From Polytrichum commune (Eukaryota > Streptophyta > Polytrichopsida > Polytrichales > Polytrichaceae), in contig OX485807.1 of assembly GCA_950295325.1 (NCBI GenBank), positions 23,159,666 through 23,223,665 on the forward strand: a stretch of 64,000 bases of DNA, in the 5' to 3' direction. Below are positions 34,131 through 47,733 of the stretch, one piece after another (position 1 is the first letter of the stretch; each line of letters opens with the position of its first letter). The notes beneath the pieces are model-generated. The model searched no databases, was not told the DNA's origin, and saw nothing but the letters and a program-made list of their open reading frames with translations. Made by a program: the position numbers and the translations under genes.

Positions 34131-35859
34131 TAGGCACTTTAGTAACCATGGATAAGTACTAGTAACATTAGTAGCATTGATTGGTTAGATATCATGTGGC
34201 TATAGATTGGTATTTGTTTTTGTTGGTGGTCACCAAGTCATGGTTCCACCACATGCACACATAACCCCAACACCCAACCAACTCCTACCCCAATCACCAC
34301 ACCAACCCCACAAACCACACATAGCACTCCCAATATTCCAATAGGCGCCCGAATCACAAGCATAACCGCCTTCAAATTAATACATAGAAAAGACAAATGG
34401 GGGCTCACAAAATGCATGTTCACCTTAAATGCCACCGGAACCAACACCAAACCTCACACACAAAATGGATTTCCCAAACCCACATCCACTAATAGCAAAC
34501 AGGGTCTGCACGACACAGAGGTCTGACAGCATCAGGGGTTTGTGTGGGATATTTGGACAGAGGCACATGTTTTGGGCCGGAGTCTGGAAATTGTGTGGAG
34601 GCAACACAAACAACACATGAATATTATGTGCCTGTCAGAGCCCTCTCCCGGCGATCGTGCAACAGATGATCAATCGGTGTTGGCATGGCATGGGCCCAAG
34701 CTCCAAGACCCGGCATGCCGTTTGTTGCAGGGCATTGAATAATGTGTGGCGGCGTACATAAATACAGACACATGGAGTGCAGTGTCTGAATTAGTATCCG
34801 GTCTTTTCCTTTATGTCGTTGCCATTGTGTATTGTGTTTGGCATTTTTGGTATATACACCCACCTCTTTGTACTCCCCTTGGTGGTGTGTGTATTGGCAT
34901 TCATGTATTTTGGTCGACTGGTTTTTGTGCCAGTGCATGCACACCGTTCGTTTGCAATGTTGGGCGATAGACGTGAGTGCAATTTGGAATCGAAAGCCAT
35001 CCACAGTTCAATCCATAAACACATGCAATGGGGTTGTGCGCAATATATAATGGCATTGAAATTTTATTCAAGTCCCAGAGGACGTGCAATTCCCATTGTT
35101 CGCTGCCCCATGGCTGCTTCCACGCCATTCTATCTCCTCTGTGCACACTTCCTATTGTTGCAAACAGAGCAAGCCTTCTGCAGGCTCACCCCTTTCCGTC
35201 CACTACTGGCTTCCTTGACATCTGTGGGTTTGCTTTTTGGTGATGAATCTTCGCATGGCACTAGAACCATGTGCCCGCTGCTGATGCTTCTGGTTGTGGT
35301 TGTCATTGGCCCTTGGAGCTGGTTGCACCCATCTTTATGCTTCCGCCCGCACACGGTTGTCTTCTGCACCAGTATCCCTCGCATAGATGGCGATTGTCTG
35401 CTCCCTCTGCTGCTTGGCAATTTTTGGCCTTATCTTCTGCACAAGCCCCCCCCCCTTCCCTTCAAGCACTGCATCCGCAATGCACCAAAATTCTTCCTTC
35501 AGTGCCAACTCTTGCCCACAATTGCGCCCATTTCGTCCTCCAGCCCCTGCGTGCTTGCCCTGACATGGTGCTACTTACATGCTGTGGACCTCTCCTGACA
35601 GCACACACCTTGGTTCTACAACACCGATCGGTCCCCACTTGACTCCTCCTGCCCCAAGGCGTATTCCATCTCGGTTGAGGCGATGCGGCGGCCCCTGGCC
35701 TCCTTCTTCAGCACGACACACCAGCCTGGCATTGTTGGTGCGTCGACGAAGAAAACCTGCATGTTATTCCCTTCCAGTCAGACCACAGGTTCCCTACTTC
35801 GACAAATTCAGCGACCAAAGCTAGCACACCCTTGGAACAACACAAACTTATCATGCTCT

Positions 35860-38800
35860 CTATACCTGTGATGCAAACGCTAGGAACAAGTATGGCTCCA
35901 AAGTGTCCCGAGGCCTGGCTGCAAGGTTTGCCAACCAGAACCCGTGTGTGTCCCTTTGCAATCGCGGCCGCATTTCAGTGTGCGTTCCAACCCATGACAC
36001 CACCATGAGGACGATGCACATTTGCCCATAGTTCAGCGCCAAAATGTCCTTCAGTATGCCAACCTTCGCCAATTCCACCACTGCGCATTCATCATGATAG
36101 TTGCCCCCCCTCTTGCAGGTCGTAGAACCCCTACTCCCGAGTCAAATGTTACGTGGCGCGCGCCGTCCTCCTCCATCTCCACCCTGTAGTGTGACGCATA
36201 TGATGTCATGCTCCTGAAAGAGCATGCCCGGCTGGACGGTCCGCATGCTAGAGCCCCCAACTCATCACCTTCCTCTGTCCTACTCTCTCCCATACGTGCG
36301 CACCTTGTCCGGAGCCACGTTGTGAATGGGGGTGTTCCATTTCTTGTTGCCGTCTCCCTCGCGTGCTCGCTGCATTGACACAACAATAGTATTCCCCGAT
36401 TCAATAATTTTCCCTGGTCCACTTTTCAATTCCTTCCAGCAAAAACTGGCGGTTCATTGGCACTTACCTTCGCATTTCCTGCGTGCTTGCGTGGTTCATT
36501 ATTACATATTCGTGTGCTCTTGCCAGCTCGCCCACACATAGATTGTGTACGCGTCCCCGCCCCTCCGGCACCGATGACCTCATGGATTCGTCCTCTTCAG
36601 ACTCCCAAATGTGTCTTCTGCTGTGCTCCTGCAAGTTCAGGTATTTTGCACAGAACCCTAGGGCCTCCTCCGCTGCGTAACCATTTGCCATGGACGCCTC
36701 TGGCTGCGCCCTATTCCTCACAAATGTTTTCAGGGTGCCCAGGTATCGCTCGCACGGGTACATCCACCTCCCTCCCACCGGTCCACACAACTCGATCTCA
36801 TCCACCAAATGCACAAGTGTGTGTTCCATAATGTCAAAAAAAGCAGGGGGGAAACACAACTCCAACAAGCACAAAGTTTCGACGACATAAACCCGCAGGG
36901 CCGCAAGCTCCGCCTTCACAATTACCCTGGCACATATGCGGCTCATGCTCTTGCCCAGCCTGATCAACGCTGTTCTCTGCAGTGGTTCCATCAGGGTTCT
37001 TATGACCGCAGGAATTATTTGTTGTAGAAGACAATGGTAGTCGTGGGACTTCAGTCCCACGAACCTGGATTTTTTTACATGCTTCCCCAGCGAGCTCCCG
37101 TACCCTGCAGGGGTGCGGATTGCGCTCACCTCTCTTATGAAGATCTTCCTCTCCTGCTCTGTCAGCACATACGGCGCTGGAGGCTTGAAGAATGTTTGCC
37201 TGTTCCGCCCCGGCCTTAGCCACAACTCCCGTCTGGTCCCCATTGCCTCCATGTCCCTCCTCGACTCGGCGGTGTCCTTCTCCCCAAACATGAATTTGAT
37301 TGCGGTCTCCGCTATGTTTTTTTCTATATGCATGACGTCCAGCACGTGCCTCACGGGCAAGTCCTGCAAGCTCGAATTCAGAATGTGCTGCACCATACAA
37401 AACAACACCCTTAAAAACCACTATGCCTTGAATCGCAAATATTTACCTTCTAGTACGGCAATGTGAAGAGCGCTGGCAGCCGCTTTACACCGCTGCTCAG
37501 CATGGGGTCCCCGGCCGCTCCCATCCTCCCCCCATAGCGTGCGTACTTTGCTCGCATAAAAGCCCATCGGATGTGTTCCGTTGCGTTCATCCGTTCAGGT
37601 TCTTCCCCCAGCTCCACACTAGGGAAGACATTTCTGTCGTGCCTGTAGGGGTGCTCCCTCGGTAACCACCTCCTGTGGCTGCCTCCATAGACCACCTTCG
37701 AGAGGTTTTCGGAGTACCTTGAGGGTGTGTTGGGGCCACACACAGGACATGCACAGTACCTCTTGTTCGTGGTACCCGCCATCATCGCATACGCAGGGAA
37801 GTCATGTATGCACCACAACAACATTGCGCGCAGCGTGAACCGGGCCTCACCTCGCCATCTACCTGCATCATTACACAAGACGCCCTCTGCCCATAGCGTT
37901 CGCAGCTCCTTTATCAATGGAGTCAGGTATACATCCATGTATAAGGCAGTCACGGCGTCGGGGCCCGGTATTAGTAAGCTTAGCATTATGAAAAATCTCT
38001 TTATGGTCAGCCATGGAGGGATGTTGTAGTTGAGGATAAGAACAGGACACATGGAGTGTGTTGATCTTTTCTGCGAGTGTGGATTTATGCCATCCACACA
38101 CATTCCCAAATGCATGTTCCTGTTATCAGCCTCAAAATCTGCATGCTTCTCTCTGACATGCTCCCACTGAGGGGAGTCAAATGGACCTCGCATGTTGCCG
38201 TCGTTGGAGACGTTGCACCCATGCCATGTCATCAAGTATGCCAGCTGCGGTGTGGAAAACATTCTCCGCAACCGTGGTGCCAAAGGAAAGTGTCTCAAAA
38301 CCTTGACGGGCACCTTTGACATCCCCACAATTCTATATCTACATGCATGGCACATGGGACAAGCTTCCTTGTTTGCATGTTCGTTCCTGTACAAAATGCA
38401 CCCGTTGTGGCATGCATCTATGCAATCGTATCTCAATCCAATTTTGCTCAGCATGCTTGTGGCCGTCCTTTCGCTCTTGGGCAGAGAGTTGGGTGTGGGC
38501 AATATCACGTTTCCCAGCAGCTGCAGCATTTCGGTGATGCAGGCATTCGTCACTTTGTGTGTGCGGCACACATTTAAAAACATGAGGGTTGTGTCCAGTT
38601 TTGATATATTCGACCCACAATACAATGGGGTTTTGGAGTCGTCGCTTAGCGCAGAGGCACCTTCACATCCTCCGGAGTTGGTCTCGTCCTCCCCCTCTGC
38701 ATTGTCGTCCCAATCTCCTCCCTCCCCAGACTCGCTGCTCTCATTGTCGCTGCAGGTTTCGGATACACTTGTGCTCCCCCCCTGCACGTCCCCTGCACTC

Positions 38801-39125
38801 GCGCACAGTCAGCTGCATCAGACTTTGGTCCTCCACACACCGGTTTTCTGGTCTGCGAACTAGCTAGTGCTCCACCGCATACATCAGTACCCGCTATGCA
38901 TGGCGTCAAGCACAATATTCCTCTGCGGCATGGCACTCTGTCGGACCATCTCTCACCTTCTTGTGGGCCCTCGTCGTCCGTGCTACCTTCAGACGTCCAC
39001 CCAGCGCCCGCGTCCGCGTCGCCATTAACGACTCCGCCGCTACCAACGGCAACGCTCGTGCTCCCTCCCATTTCCGACATTGCATCTTCGTGCAGCATGT
39101 CGGCTGCAACGAACACATCCCGCAC
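35860..39125 (-). pseudogene. CACTA transposase (tnp2 + DUF4218 + DUF4216-like)
   Basis: Read from 39125 leftward. The first part is acidic. A 7-G run near 38780 joins two frames, so a frameshift or sequence error is possible there. The tnp2 region has the CPMCHACRY cysteine cluster, LMTWHGCNVSNDGNMRGPFD, a DGINPH-type motif, LTPLIKELRTLWAEGV, and LLWCIHDFPAYAMMAGTTNK with the CPVCG finger. It runs to LPALFTLPY, where a TAG stop replaces the Trp of the usual LPYW-K. Past a short intron (about 37393-37434), the segment VRHVLDVMHIEKNIAET starts DUF4218, which has GYGSSLGKHV, LKSHDYHCLLQQ and GGRWMYPCERYLGTLK. The final part, 36422-35860, reads like DUF4216 (SYASHYRVEMEEDG; LVVVSWVGT-like; PYLFLAFASQV). 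In CACTA elements tnp2 is the DDE transposase. This copy would be truncated by the TAG. Confidence 0.85.
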
Positions 39126-41099
39126 AAGCGTTTCGCCGACTCGACTTCCTACACCCCCCCCGGTTTCCCCAGTCCAGCTGTGAGATCGGGTCTAGTGCAG
39201 CATACGCACCGTCCCACTCTTCATCGGAGGTGTCCCTCTCCTCGCCCTGCCACAAACGAATGCATTGTCAGTATGCCCACACAATGGCCTTCCTCTGTTC
39301 GAGTCCCCTGTGCGAGTGTGTCCACTCAAATCCACATAATCCTCCCCTCATATGCAACCAAGCTGTTGTCTCGCAAAGTAGGACCAACAATTAGCGGCGT
39401 TCAGGGGGGTCACCGATTCCTGCAGCCTCTTCAATGGGTGCCTCCCATAGTCACGCAAGTGCCTTGCGTGCGTTGCGCGCAACAGTGGTCTCCCAAATAG
39501 ACATAGCATGCATGGGCACCTGGTTCGCGCTTGCCCCGATCCGGCTTGGCGCACTGTTTCTCTGCGCCACATCTTTGCATCCCTCCTTTCTATCCTGCCC
39601 GCATCTGTTGTGGGGGCCCTGCCCCGCTCGCCTCCGCGTTCCATATTGCTAGTGCATGCTCCCACCTGCTATTTCCCTGCCTGCCAACGATGCGCCCGCA
39701 TCGTTCGTGGATGTATTCCACCCACTGCCGCACAGTCCGTGCCGGCTTTCCTCCCCTGCTTCCGCAACGGCATCTATGTGCGACGCATGTTGTTGTCCAC
39801 CAGAGATCACACAACGCACAATATTCACTGCGTGGCCGCTATTGGAGTCCACAACCTCGCAACCGTGTGCCTCTGCGAAATCTTCCACAGTCCCGGCCGC
39901 TGGGCTCGACGAAACCCGCGCTATCTTGCAATGCAGAACGGCAACATGTTCCGATGCAAACATCCCAATCACAATTGCCCTGACCCCAAAAACGCGTTTA
40001 CAGATGCCACATTGAGCGCCCACAATACACGCCGACCCCGGTTGCGTTTCTGAGCAACTGCCCAGAGTCGACACCAGCCGCCAGCCCTAACCAGTGCGGC
40101 GAGCTTGCGTCGGTCCCTGCCACCCGGCCGCACGCCCGCCTTTTGTCCGTCTATGTGAAGCACGCTCCCACCCCATTATTGGGCGGAGAGTCTGTGATGG
40201 CCCAGTCTCTGCTCCCCTGCTCTTACACCGCTATTGCGCCATTCCTGCCGATTTTAAAATCGCCCAACACATGTTCTGTGGTGTTGCCTTAGAAGATATC
40301 GGTGCGTATGAGCCTCTACGCGCGAAACATCTACGCCCGCTCCCGCGGTCCGTTTCAAACCCCCAACAAACCCTCTGGTGTTGATGTTCGGCTCCTGCTG
40401 CCTTCCCCGTCTGCCGCACTGAAGCCCCTCCACAACGGAGCCTCGCATCCACCGCAACCAACGGAGCAGAACGCGATGGCGACAGCGTGGCCTTTTGCGG
40501 CTTTCCTGGATGGACGCCGCTGTATCGTAGGTGTGCCACCTCGTGCCCTATGCTTGGAGCATCAATATGGGCATGCAAACCCCTGCACATATTTTTGTTC
40601 ATCATGGACATGCAGCATCTCCAATTTCCAACCTATATTATTCATATAGCCATTTCCTGTCAGTTTCTTCATTGGCACCCTATGATGAAACATGTTGTAA
40701 CATATTTAAAATGTAGCCTTGCATGTATTATGGATGCATATATATGAATGGGCAATATTTTGGCCAACAATTCAGGCGGGCGTATATACTACCCCCAGTG
40801 CTTATGATATATACGGTATATCGGCATGGCTTTCCTTGTGTTCCTTCTTAGAGCCCACTGTTTCGCCTCGGCTATGACACAACAATGCACAATGCCCACA
40901 TTCAAGCAAACATTTGACACATACTTTCATACACAGGAGAACTGTACACATTGCATTGCAGTTGAATGCCAAGAAGCCAAACATCCTTGAAGGGTCATTT
41001 TCCCAGCTGCAACATCAAAAACGACAAAAATTGTCTGCACCCAGCAGAGGGAGGCTGCTATGGAGCGCATGGAATGTGCTCCGATAGTGCGGGAAGAAA

Positions 41100-43460
41100 A
41101 CTACATTTCTGTGCCACAATATGCCGGCCGTTGTTGCATTCCCATATCCATTAGCCCTACACCCCCTCCATGGGGCCCAACTCCGCTTTCTCGTGCAAAT
41201 ACTTGGATGGCCACCGAACCCACCTCTCCACCCTCCCGGAAGCCCAGACAACATCGTCGCACATATTGCCTTTCCCTATATTGGCGTCGTCGGGGAATAC
41301 CAACGGGGTATCGTGGTGGTATATCTTTTTGAACAAAATATATTGCTGTCCGTCTTCGCATGTGGCCACTAAATCCTTGTGACAGCTTCGGGACTTGTTG
41401 TGCACCCCCGCTTTGGCCTCGCCCACCACCTCGTTCTTGAATCCAGGGTGCAGGACCCAGCACTTGGTGCCAGGCCTGAGCACAACCTGCAAGCAATGGT
41501 ACAGTTGTTAGCAAACAAAAATTGTATTCGACTGACTGCGATGTTGCAATTCGGGATTCCAGTACTGAAGGTGGGGCCCGACAACTTCTCACCCCTTTTT
41601 TCTTTGGCTGTAGTGGGGGGGCCTTGCATTCGGGCTCTGCAGTGGAACCAAAATCCCTGTCATTGCCATATCCGGGGGGGTCCCTGTACTTGGGCGCGCC
41701 ACTGCCAGTAGCCTTGCATGCAGGTCCCAATGGCACAGACTGCCGCGGGAGGGCTAGCCTGCCAACAAATGGCACTGCTCTAAGACGCGAATTTGCATGC
41801 ATACCTGCCGGCAGGCGCATCAATTTGCCGGGGCTCCCTTCCGCCGGTTTTTGTTTTCCCCCGCTGGAACTGGAGCTGGAGCCGTCGTCCTCCACAACAA
41901 TGGGGTGGTTCGACAAGGTCCCCAACGCCTCGTCCGTCTGTGGCATTGAGTGAGGTTTGGTCTGCCTTGGCGGGATTCGCCCTGTCCGCACCGGTGTCGG
42001 CCACATTGTTCTGGTTTACGCGTCGTTGGGACTCCGTCGGAGTGGACGGGGCGACATGCACACGCTCAACTGGCCTTCGCCTTGTGTCATCGGATGGCTG
42101 CACCCCAACATCACTTACCTGATGGCGGCGTTTGGCCCCCAACTCCGTCATTATGTCACCTATCCCTTTGAGCACAGCCTCCATTTTTTCTTCAACCCCT
42201 GCCTGCCTTTTTTCCAAAGCACCCAACCTTCCATCTACATGTCTCCGCCAACTGCTTTTCTCGTGTTGTCCGCAAACACTGCAATCCTTTGGAGCGGTCC
42301 CAATTCGGAATATCTGCGACAGAGGCTGATCATCCTCTTCTGCCTGCAGAATACTCAAAACAAAACCAACATGACATTCTATGTTAAAGTTTGTTCGCAT
42401 ATGCACACAGCGTGTGTGCACCAAGAGGCACGTTCCGCATTGGTTATCGTGATCGTTATTCATTGATGTTCCAAATTAATTGCAGGTGCACCATGACTTG
42501 TGTTCTTCCTGTGCACCAACCCGCCAAGCTCCAGGGTTGCGTGCGTGCGCCATTTTACATTCAGTGAACCATGTCACATAACAATGAACATTCACTGAAC
42601 CATTCACAAAACAATGAACACAATGGACTGTACCAGAGGTGGGGCTTGCTCGGCGGGTGCAGTATGTCGCGATTCGTCCTGGCGATCATTGTCCTCCGTC
42701 CTTCCGGCCAAATCCCCCGTCCCCGGCACAGTGGTTGCCTGGCCCCTCATGGGTGAGCCTTCTTTTGCGCATTGTCTGTCGACATCACCCTGGGACTGCA
42801 TGTCTCCATCTGCCCTACTTCTGCTTGTATGAGACGACCCCGCCTGCGAGTGCGGGACGGGAGGTGCTGGGGGCTTGTACAACGCTCCATATCCAGGAAA
42901 AGCATATGGGCCCACTGTTACTGGTGTCTGGCCATAGGAGGAGACGTGGACCGGCGGGAAGTTCAAGTACGGCTACAAGTATGGGGAATGGCCAACGGCA
43001 TACCCATACACAGGGTCATGCTGGGAGCTCCGGAATTGAGAGGCGCCCATGTCCCTCTGCACATGCCGAAAACATGCATTATAGTCCTCGACAGGGATGT
43101 CAGCGAAATTTGATTTGCGCTAACAAAAACAGCAAAACCAGCCACACACATCGATCGCACACAAAAATGCGTGTGTTTGGAGGGGGGGGGGGGCGCACCT
43201 CCGCCAGGCTCGCCTTTTTCGGTCGTCCCTGATGGTCGTGCGAGGCACCATGTTCACCTCTGCGGCTGCGCTTTGGACGGTCGTGCGGGCGTCCTCCACC
43301 CACCGGAGGTGCTTCCCGTGCGCGTGTGGACGCGCGCTTCCCGGGAACATGGACGCTGGTCTCTCCAACAACAGGCCCAGCGGGTGTCGACATCGTCTCG
43401 AGTTTGCGCCTTGTTCCAAATACCACCCCCAATCCCTGCTGTGCCTTCTCAACAATCCTC
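41100..43460 (-). CDS. CACTA accessory gene 1 (minus strand), multi-exon
   Basis: From right to left: a psq-like helix-turn-helix stretch (WVEDARTTVQSAAAEV, VPRTTIRDDRKRR) at about 43320-43200; a Tyr/Pro-rich segment (PYAFPGYGALYKPPAPP) at about 42970-42600; a coiled coil (VDGRLGALEKRQAGVEEKME) near 42240-42160; a Ser/Pro-rich linker; and a C-terminal domain near 41490-41160 with CWVLHP, CEDGQQYILFKKIYHHD and WVRWPSKYLHE. The last domain resembles the DUF8039-type domain often found in CACTA accessory proteins. A C-rich/G-rich tract at 43181-43190 interrupts it. Exon borders are not resolved. Confidence 0.55.
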
Positions 43461-44893
43461 CCCTTGGTCTGTCACAACAACCGTGGTTTGCCTATTCCTG
43501 TGCATCCATCACATGCTCGACATATTGGACGCGGCACTGTCATTGTCTGTGCACAACAATTATGAACTGGAAGGTTTTTGGGAGTCGACATGGATCTCTG
43601 CATGAACGGTCATCTTCAATTCAATGCGCGACTGGTGGGTGTAGCCCACCAACCAAACACACTCCTGTCATGGTGGTAGCGATGGTGACCATGTCCGCAA
43701 TTGTATTTGGCCATTGGATGGAAAAAGACAATCGGCGGACCCATGCAAGAGGACACGAAAGCAGAAAGCATGAACTTACAGGCAGCTACATTCGTGTAAT
43801 TCTCGTTTCAAAAAAAGAAGCGTGTCGCAGCCGCCTAAAAGGTGCAGGTCGCAGCTATCGTTAAGGATGCAAATGCTTAAACACACAGTGGCAGGTGGGA
43901 GCAGCTTAGTAGACAAATTTGGCGGCCATCCACACAGGATCAAGCATCTGGAGTGGTTGTTCACAAAATACCTGCAGTCGATCACGAGATGCGTGGGATT
44001 TGATGACATCAGGGTCGGATTCCGTGATGTCGCGATCCGCTGCCAGTATCTGAACGCCACATTCCAGCCTCATGATGTTCATGCATCCCACGGTCTGGAA
44101 GCTCCAGAATGCGAGAGAAAAGCTGCAACACCAAACAACTGCCAGCCTTCACATCGGAATGTCCGCAGTGGAGCCTTTCAATCCACGCTGTGGCCACCCC
44201 ACCGAAAACCCCACCTACATCCAATACAAGGAGTAGTGCTCCACATAAGCATGCAAATCAAGCGCCGAATGCGACTCTGACATGCGTGCTACATTCATAG
44301 CGCCCTCCACCCTGCTCTGCGATCAAACACGCAAGACGGAGGCGCACTCACAACTGTGTGCATCCACAACTGCTGCGGGGAGGAGACGCACAATGCATCA
44401 CTGCGTAGCGCACCCTCGGGAATGTCCACTTCTGGGGAGGGGGGAGGCGCATGTTTACATGCTCGCCTTCTGGACCGTGGGTGCCTTGCACGCGAGCCAA
44501 CCGCGGGCAAAACAACTGCATTGTGCTTCGGCTGCCAATAACGGCCACCGGCCCCCACCATGATTGCCGAAACGTCGCCCAATGATGGCAGGTGCCTCCA
44601 ACAATCAAACACATCACTTGATGTGTGCCAACCAGATTGACAATGATTGCGCAATTGTGCTTGCACTCGACTATGGCATGCGGGGTGCCGCAAATTGCTC
44701 GCCAACTGTCCCATGTTGATGGTTGTGACATCATTGCGGCGGGGACGTGCCGCATCTATGCATTTCGATGAGGGCCAGTGTATGTTTTGAGGTCTGCTCC
44801 GTCGCGCCGGCAGCATGCCCGGAGCATTGGGCACCTAAGGACGCCCCCTTAAACATTGCGAGGGCCGCCGTGGTGCACAGCGGCCGGGGCGTG

Positions 44894-44975
44894 GCGGAGA
44901 TGTGCCCGCGGTGAAGGCGGACGAATACTTGTAGGCGGAGATGTGCCCGCGGTGAAGGCGGACGAATACTTGTAG
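44894..44975 (+). repeat. 41-bp tandem repeat, two exact units
   Basis: Both units run from GCGGAGATGTGCCCGCGG through AATACTTGTAG, followed by a partial third start (GCGGAGACTG). This is inside the CACTA element near the pogo insertion. Confidence 0.9.
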
Positions 44976-45550
44976 GCGGAGACTGTGGGCTGCCCTGCGT
45001 GGATGGACGACGATGGGGGACAACCTCGCCCTGCCATGGGGGATGGCAGCGGGGATGGGTGCATTCAGTCCACCCGCAAAGTCGCCAATGGTTGCCATGG
45101 TCTGGATGGCAACGCATCCATGTACGCGGACCATTGCATACATTCAGCGGGCGGCAGCGAACGCCATGCATGGAATCCGTTAATAATGCCACGTCACGGT
45201 GGTTAGTCGGGGGGGGGGGCGCCTGCGTTTTGGCAGCTCCACGCCCCACGCATGCAGCAAGCTCATCATTTTGCTTTCCCTATTCATCGAGATGAACCTC
45301 TTCTCCAAACAGTTGGCATACACCCTAACCTCCATAGTGTCACGCCCTCCGTCTCACCAAAAACTGTGATATAAACAAGGTGCGACATACTTGAGAATGT
45401 CGCATTTTGTGCATATTGTGATATTATAAAACCATATGTGTAAAATAAAAATATTATTACAATTTAAATAAAAACAACAAATATTGGGACTTCAAGGTTT
45501 TTTAATGTAAAATGCAATTCAAAATTGTGAATAACAACAAGGGCACATCA

Positions 45551-47293
45551 TAATGTGTCATTGAGATCAGGTAAAGACCTCTCACTAGAGACAAAGAGGC
45601 TTCTAATGTCACATTGTTTTGTTGATGTTAAATGTGGAACACCATTTCCAATGACTTTGCCATGCATTTTTTCCTTTCCCAACAACTCGTGAGTGCTGAA
45701 AATCAAAGAACCTTGGCTAGCCATAAAATTCAAAACTTCTTCACCATATTTTTCTGCATCGCATTGCTTCACTACTTTAGGCTCACCATCACTGCTATCA
45801 ACAATCAATGTGACCACTTCCATGGATTCAATAACATGTGCGCCATCTTGCACCAATTGCACAAGCTCCCCAGTAGAAAATTCCACCTCAAAATCATCTT
45901 CACATTCTCCGTTTATGTTCTCCAAAGGAAAAAGCTTTTCTACAAGTTTGCCTTCAACATCCAAACCCAATTTTAATGCGCCAATGGGTCTACCCAATTC
46001 CAAAGTTGCATCCTACATTTTGGACTTCATACGTTCATCTCCATTGTTTATGTCTGCATTCCACTCCGCAGGCAATATGGAGGACTGTCTCCCACAATTT
46101 CTAATGGCTTCATAATCTAATTCATGCCATGCCGCCACACACCACAGCATAGCTTCAAATACATCGACATTTAATTTCCCCAAATCTTCATTTGAGTTGT
46201 TATCAATTTGTTGGAAAGTTCAGGCAACAAGCTTGCACATATAGCACATTGTGTATGCTGCAATCACTCCTTCGTCAAAAGGCCGAACAACTGGAGTCAC
46301 AATTGGTGTAAGGAACAAGATAGTGATATGGGAGAGTACAAAAACATTAAACCGATATATAATTGTTCCGACCTGACCATGAATATCATGGCTTCCTACA
46401 TTATGCATAATATTGCAAATCTTTCTGTATATCAATGTCATTCTTCGGTTCTCACTCTGCACCCAATGTGTAAAAACATCACCATTAATGTCGGCTGGAT
46501 TATAAGAACAATAGTGTATTGTCCTATGTGGATCCTAATTCTGAGAAAATCATCTGGGTTGCGCTGCTTTGTGAATGAAAACAAGCTCTAGTCGTGCCCT
46601 CCCTGTAATATTGGCGCGAATCCCCAATGGCACACGGTCCTTCTGTTTTTTATTTCCTTTCGCCTACCCAATATTCAAAGTCTTATAAGGAGAGGCCGCA
46701 TAATACAAACTTTTCCCATGAAAATTGAAAATGTATTATGGATCATATTTCTTCAATATGAATGGGATCTTTGTCATGGCCAATGCAACTCCATCTTCAT
46801 CTGCATCTCCACTTTCTGCACGCACACATTAACACTTTATTCCATGTTGAGTTCAGAAATTTTGCAACCGCCCATTAGAAAGCTTGAATTCGGTATCAGA
46901 TATGCCAAGTGAATCCCTCAATTCCTTGGTCATATGCATAACGACAGCACTAGTTGTTACTCCCCTCCATGCTCTACCTTGTCCAAGCCACAAATGCAAG
47001 GCTTTTTCAAGCTCGGGCTATTTTCCAGCTGTAGCACGTCGTTCATTGCATTCACGCACACATGTATCCACGTTCACCCACTTTCCATTTGAATGAAGAA
47101 TCATGGAAATAGTGGTCCGGTCCACAAGCTTGAATATATGTTGATCCACCATATACTGAGGAAGTCCTTCATGTTTCAAACTTGGACGAGCTTTGTGGAC
47201 TTCACAATTTCTCCTCTTATCAGACGCAGATAAATGAACTCGTTTGCGTGTGCAATTGCTCTCCATTGCGAACACCTTCTTTTGCCTAAGCAT
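45551..47293 (-). pseudogene. pogo-like (CENP-B/Tc5 type) transposase, degenerate
   Basis: The N-terminal part reads VHLSASDKRRNCEVHKARPS, DRTTISMILHSNGKWVNVDT and PELEKALHLWLGQGRAW, then RDSLGISDTEFKLSNGRLQNF. These match the two helix-turn-helix domains of CENP-B and pogo transposases. The DDE part, with stop codons, reads YIFNFHGKSLYY, ASPYKTL, KKQKDRVPLGIRANITGRA and FLTPIVTPVVRPFDEGVIAA; the last matches the PxxTxxxQPxDxGVI motif. The C-terminal part (from about 46180) reads AWH-type DYEAIRNCGRQSS and ends TSTKQCDIRSLFVSS with a stop at 45551-45559. pogo elements are well known in animals and fungi; in plants they are less familiar. Confidence 0.83.
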
Positions 47294-47733
47294 TCACCCA
47301 AACAAGCACGCAAAACCCCCCACAAATGAAGGACCTCCAGCTTTAACATGTTTGATATACATGGCGTACAAAAAGGACATGCATGTGCCTTCAAGTCCAC
47401 ATGGATTCAACAATCTGATGCCAGAGAACCCTAAACAAGTCTCACACAATACGATCATCCTATATAATAAAGCATCAAACGTGACTTTGAAAAAGTAATG
47501 TATGGAATGAGGTATTCGAACAAAAAACACACACAAATGGCACCAAAGCTTAGAAACACACCAAGTTCCAATGACTTCTCTTGCCAAGGAAGAGTGACAA
47601 TGCATTCCCTTTTGTTTGCCTCCATAATTGATGTTATGGTTCCTACAATGTACATCACAACAATACATGAACAAGACAATTCAAGGGAGCACAGATGCAT
47701 CATTGCATAATCAGATTTGAAATGCGTTGCCAA

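Larger units (their letters stand above)
28170..34486 (+). pseudogene. Left (5') part of an old LINE, split by the CACTA element
   Basis: Coding relics in order on the plus strand are a possible ORF1 (28194-28560; a helical Asn/His-rich segment, then APPGFPNY in another frame), a simple repeat, an endonuclease (31390-31900), a reverse transcriptase (32640-33110), and a connector ending KDKWGL near 34395-34405. The connector matches KDKWGA in the copy at about 480 of this window. Stop codons and frameshifts are everywhere. The distance from KWG to the CACTA insertion point, plus the distance from 55803 to the ECNP motif, is 274 bp, close to the 260 bp in the first copy. So 34486 and 55803 were adjacent. 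The part between 29650 and 30820 is not assigned. Confidence 0.75.

Noticed and set aside
34400-34486. CACTA insertion in a host gene
   Set aside because: The flanking sequence matches the LINE connector at about 480-520, so the target is a LINE.
34624-36000. Cys/His/Leu-rich 261-codon plus-strand ORF at the left of the CACTA element
   Set aside because: It is unlikely in composition and overlaps several other frames. It is probably a shadow in non-coding subterminal sequence.
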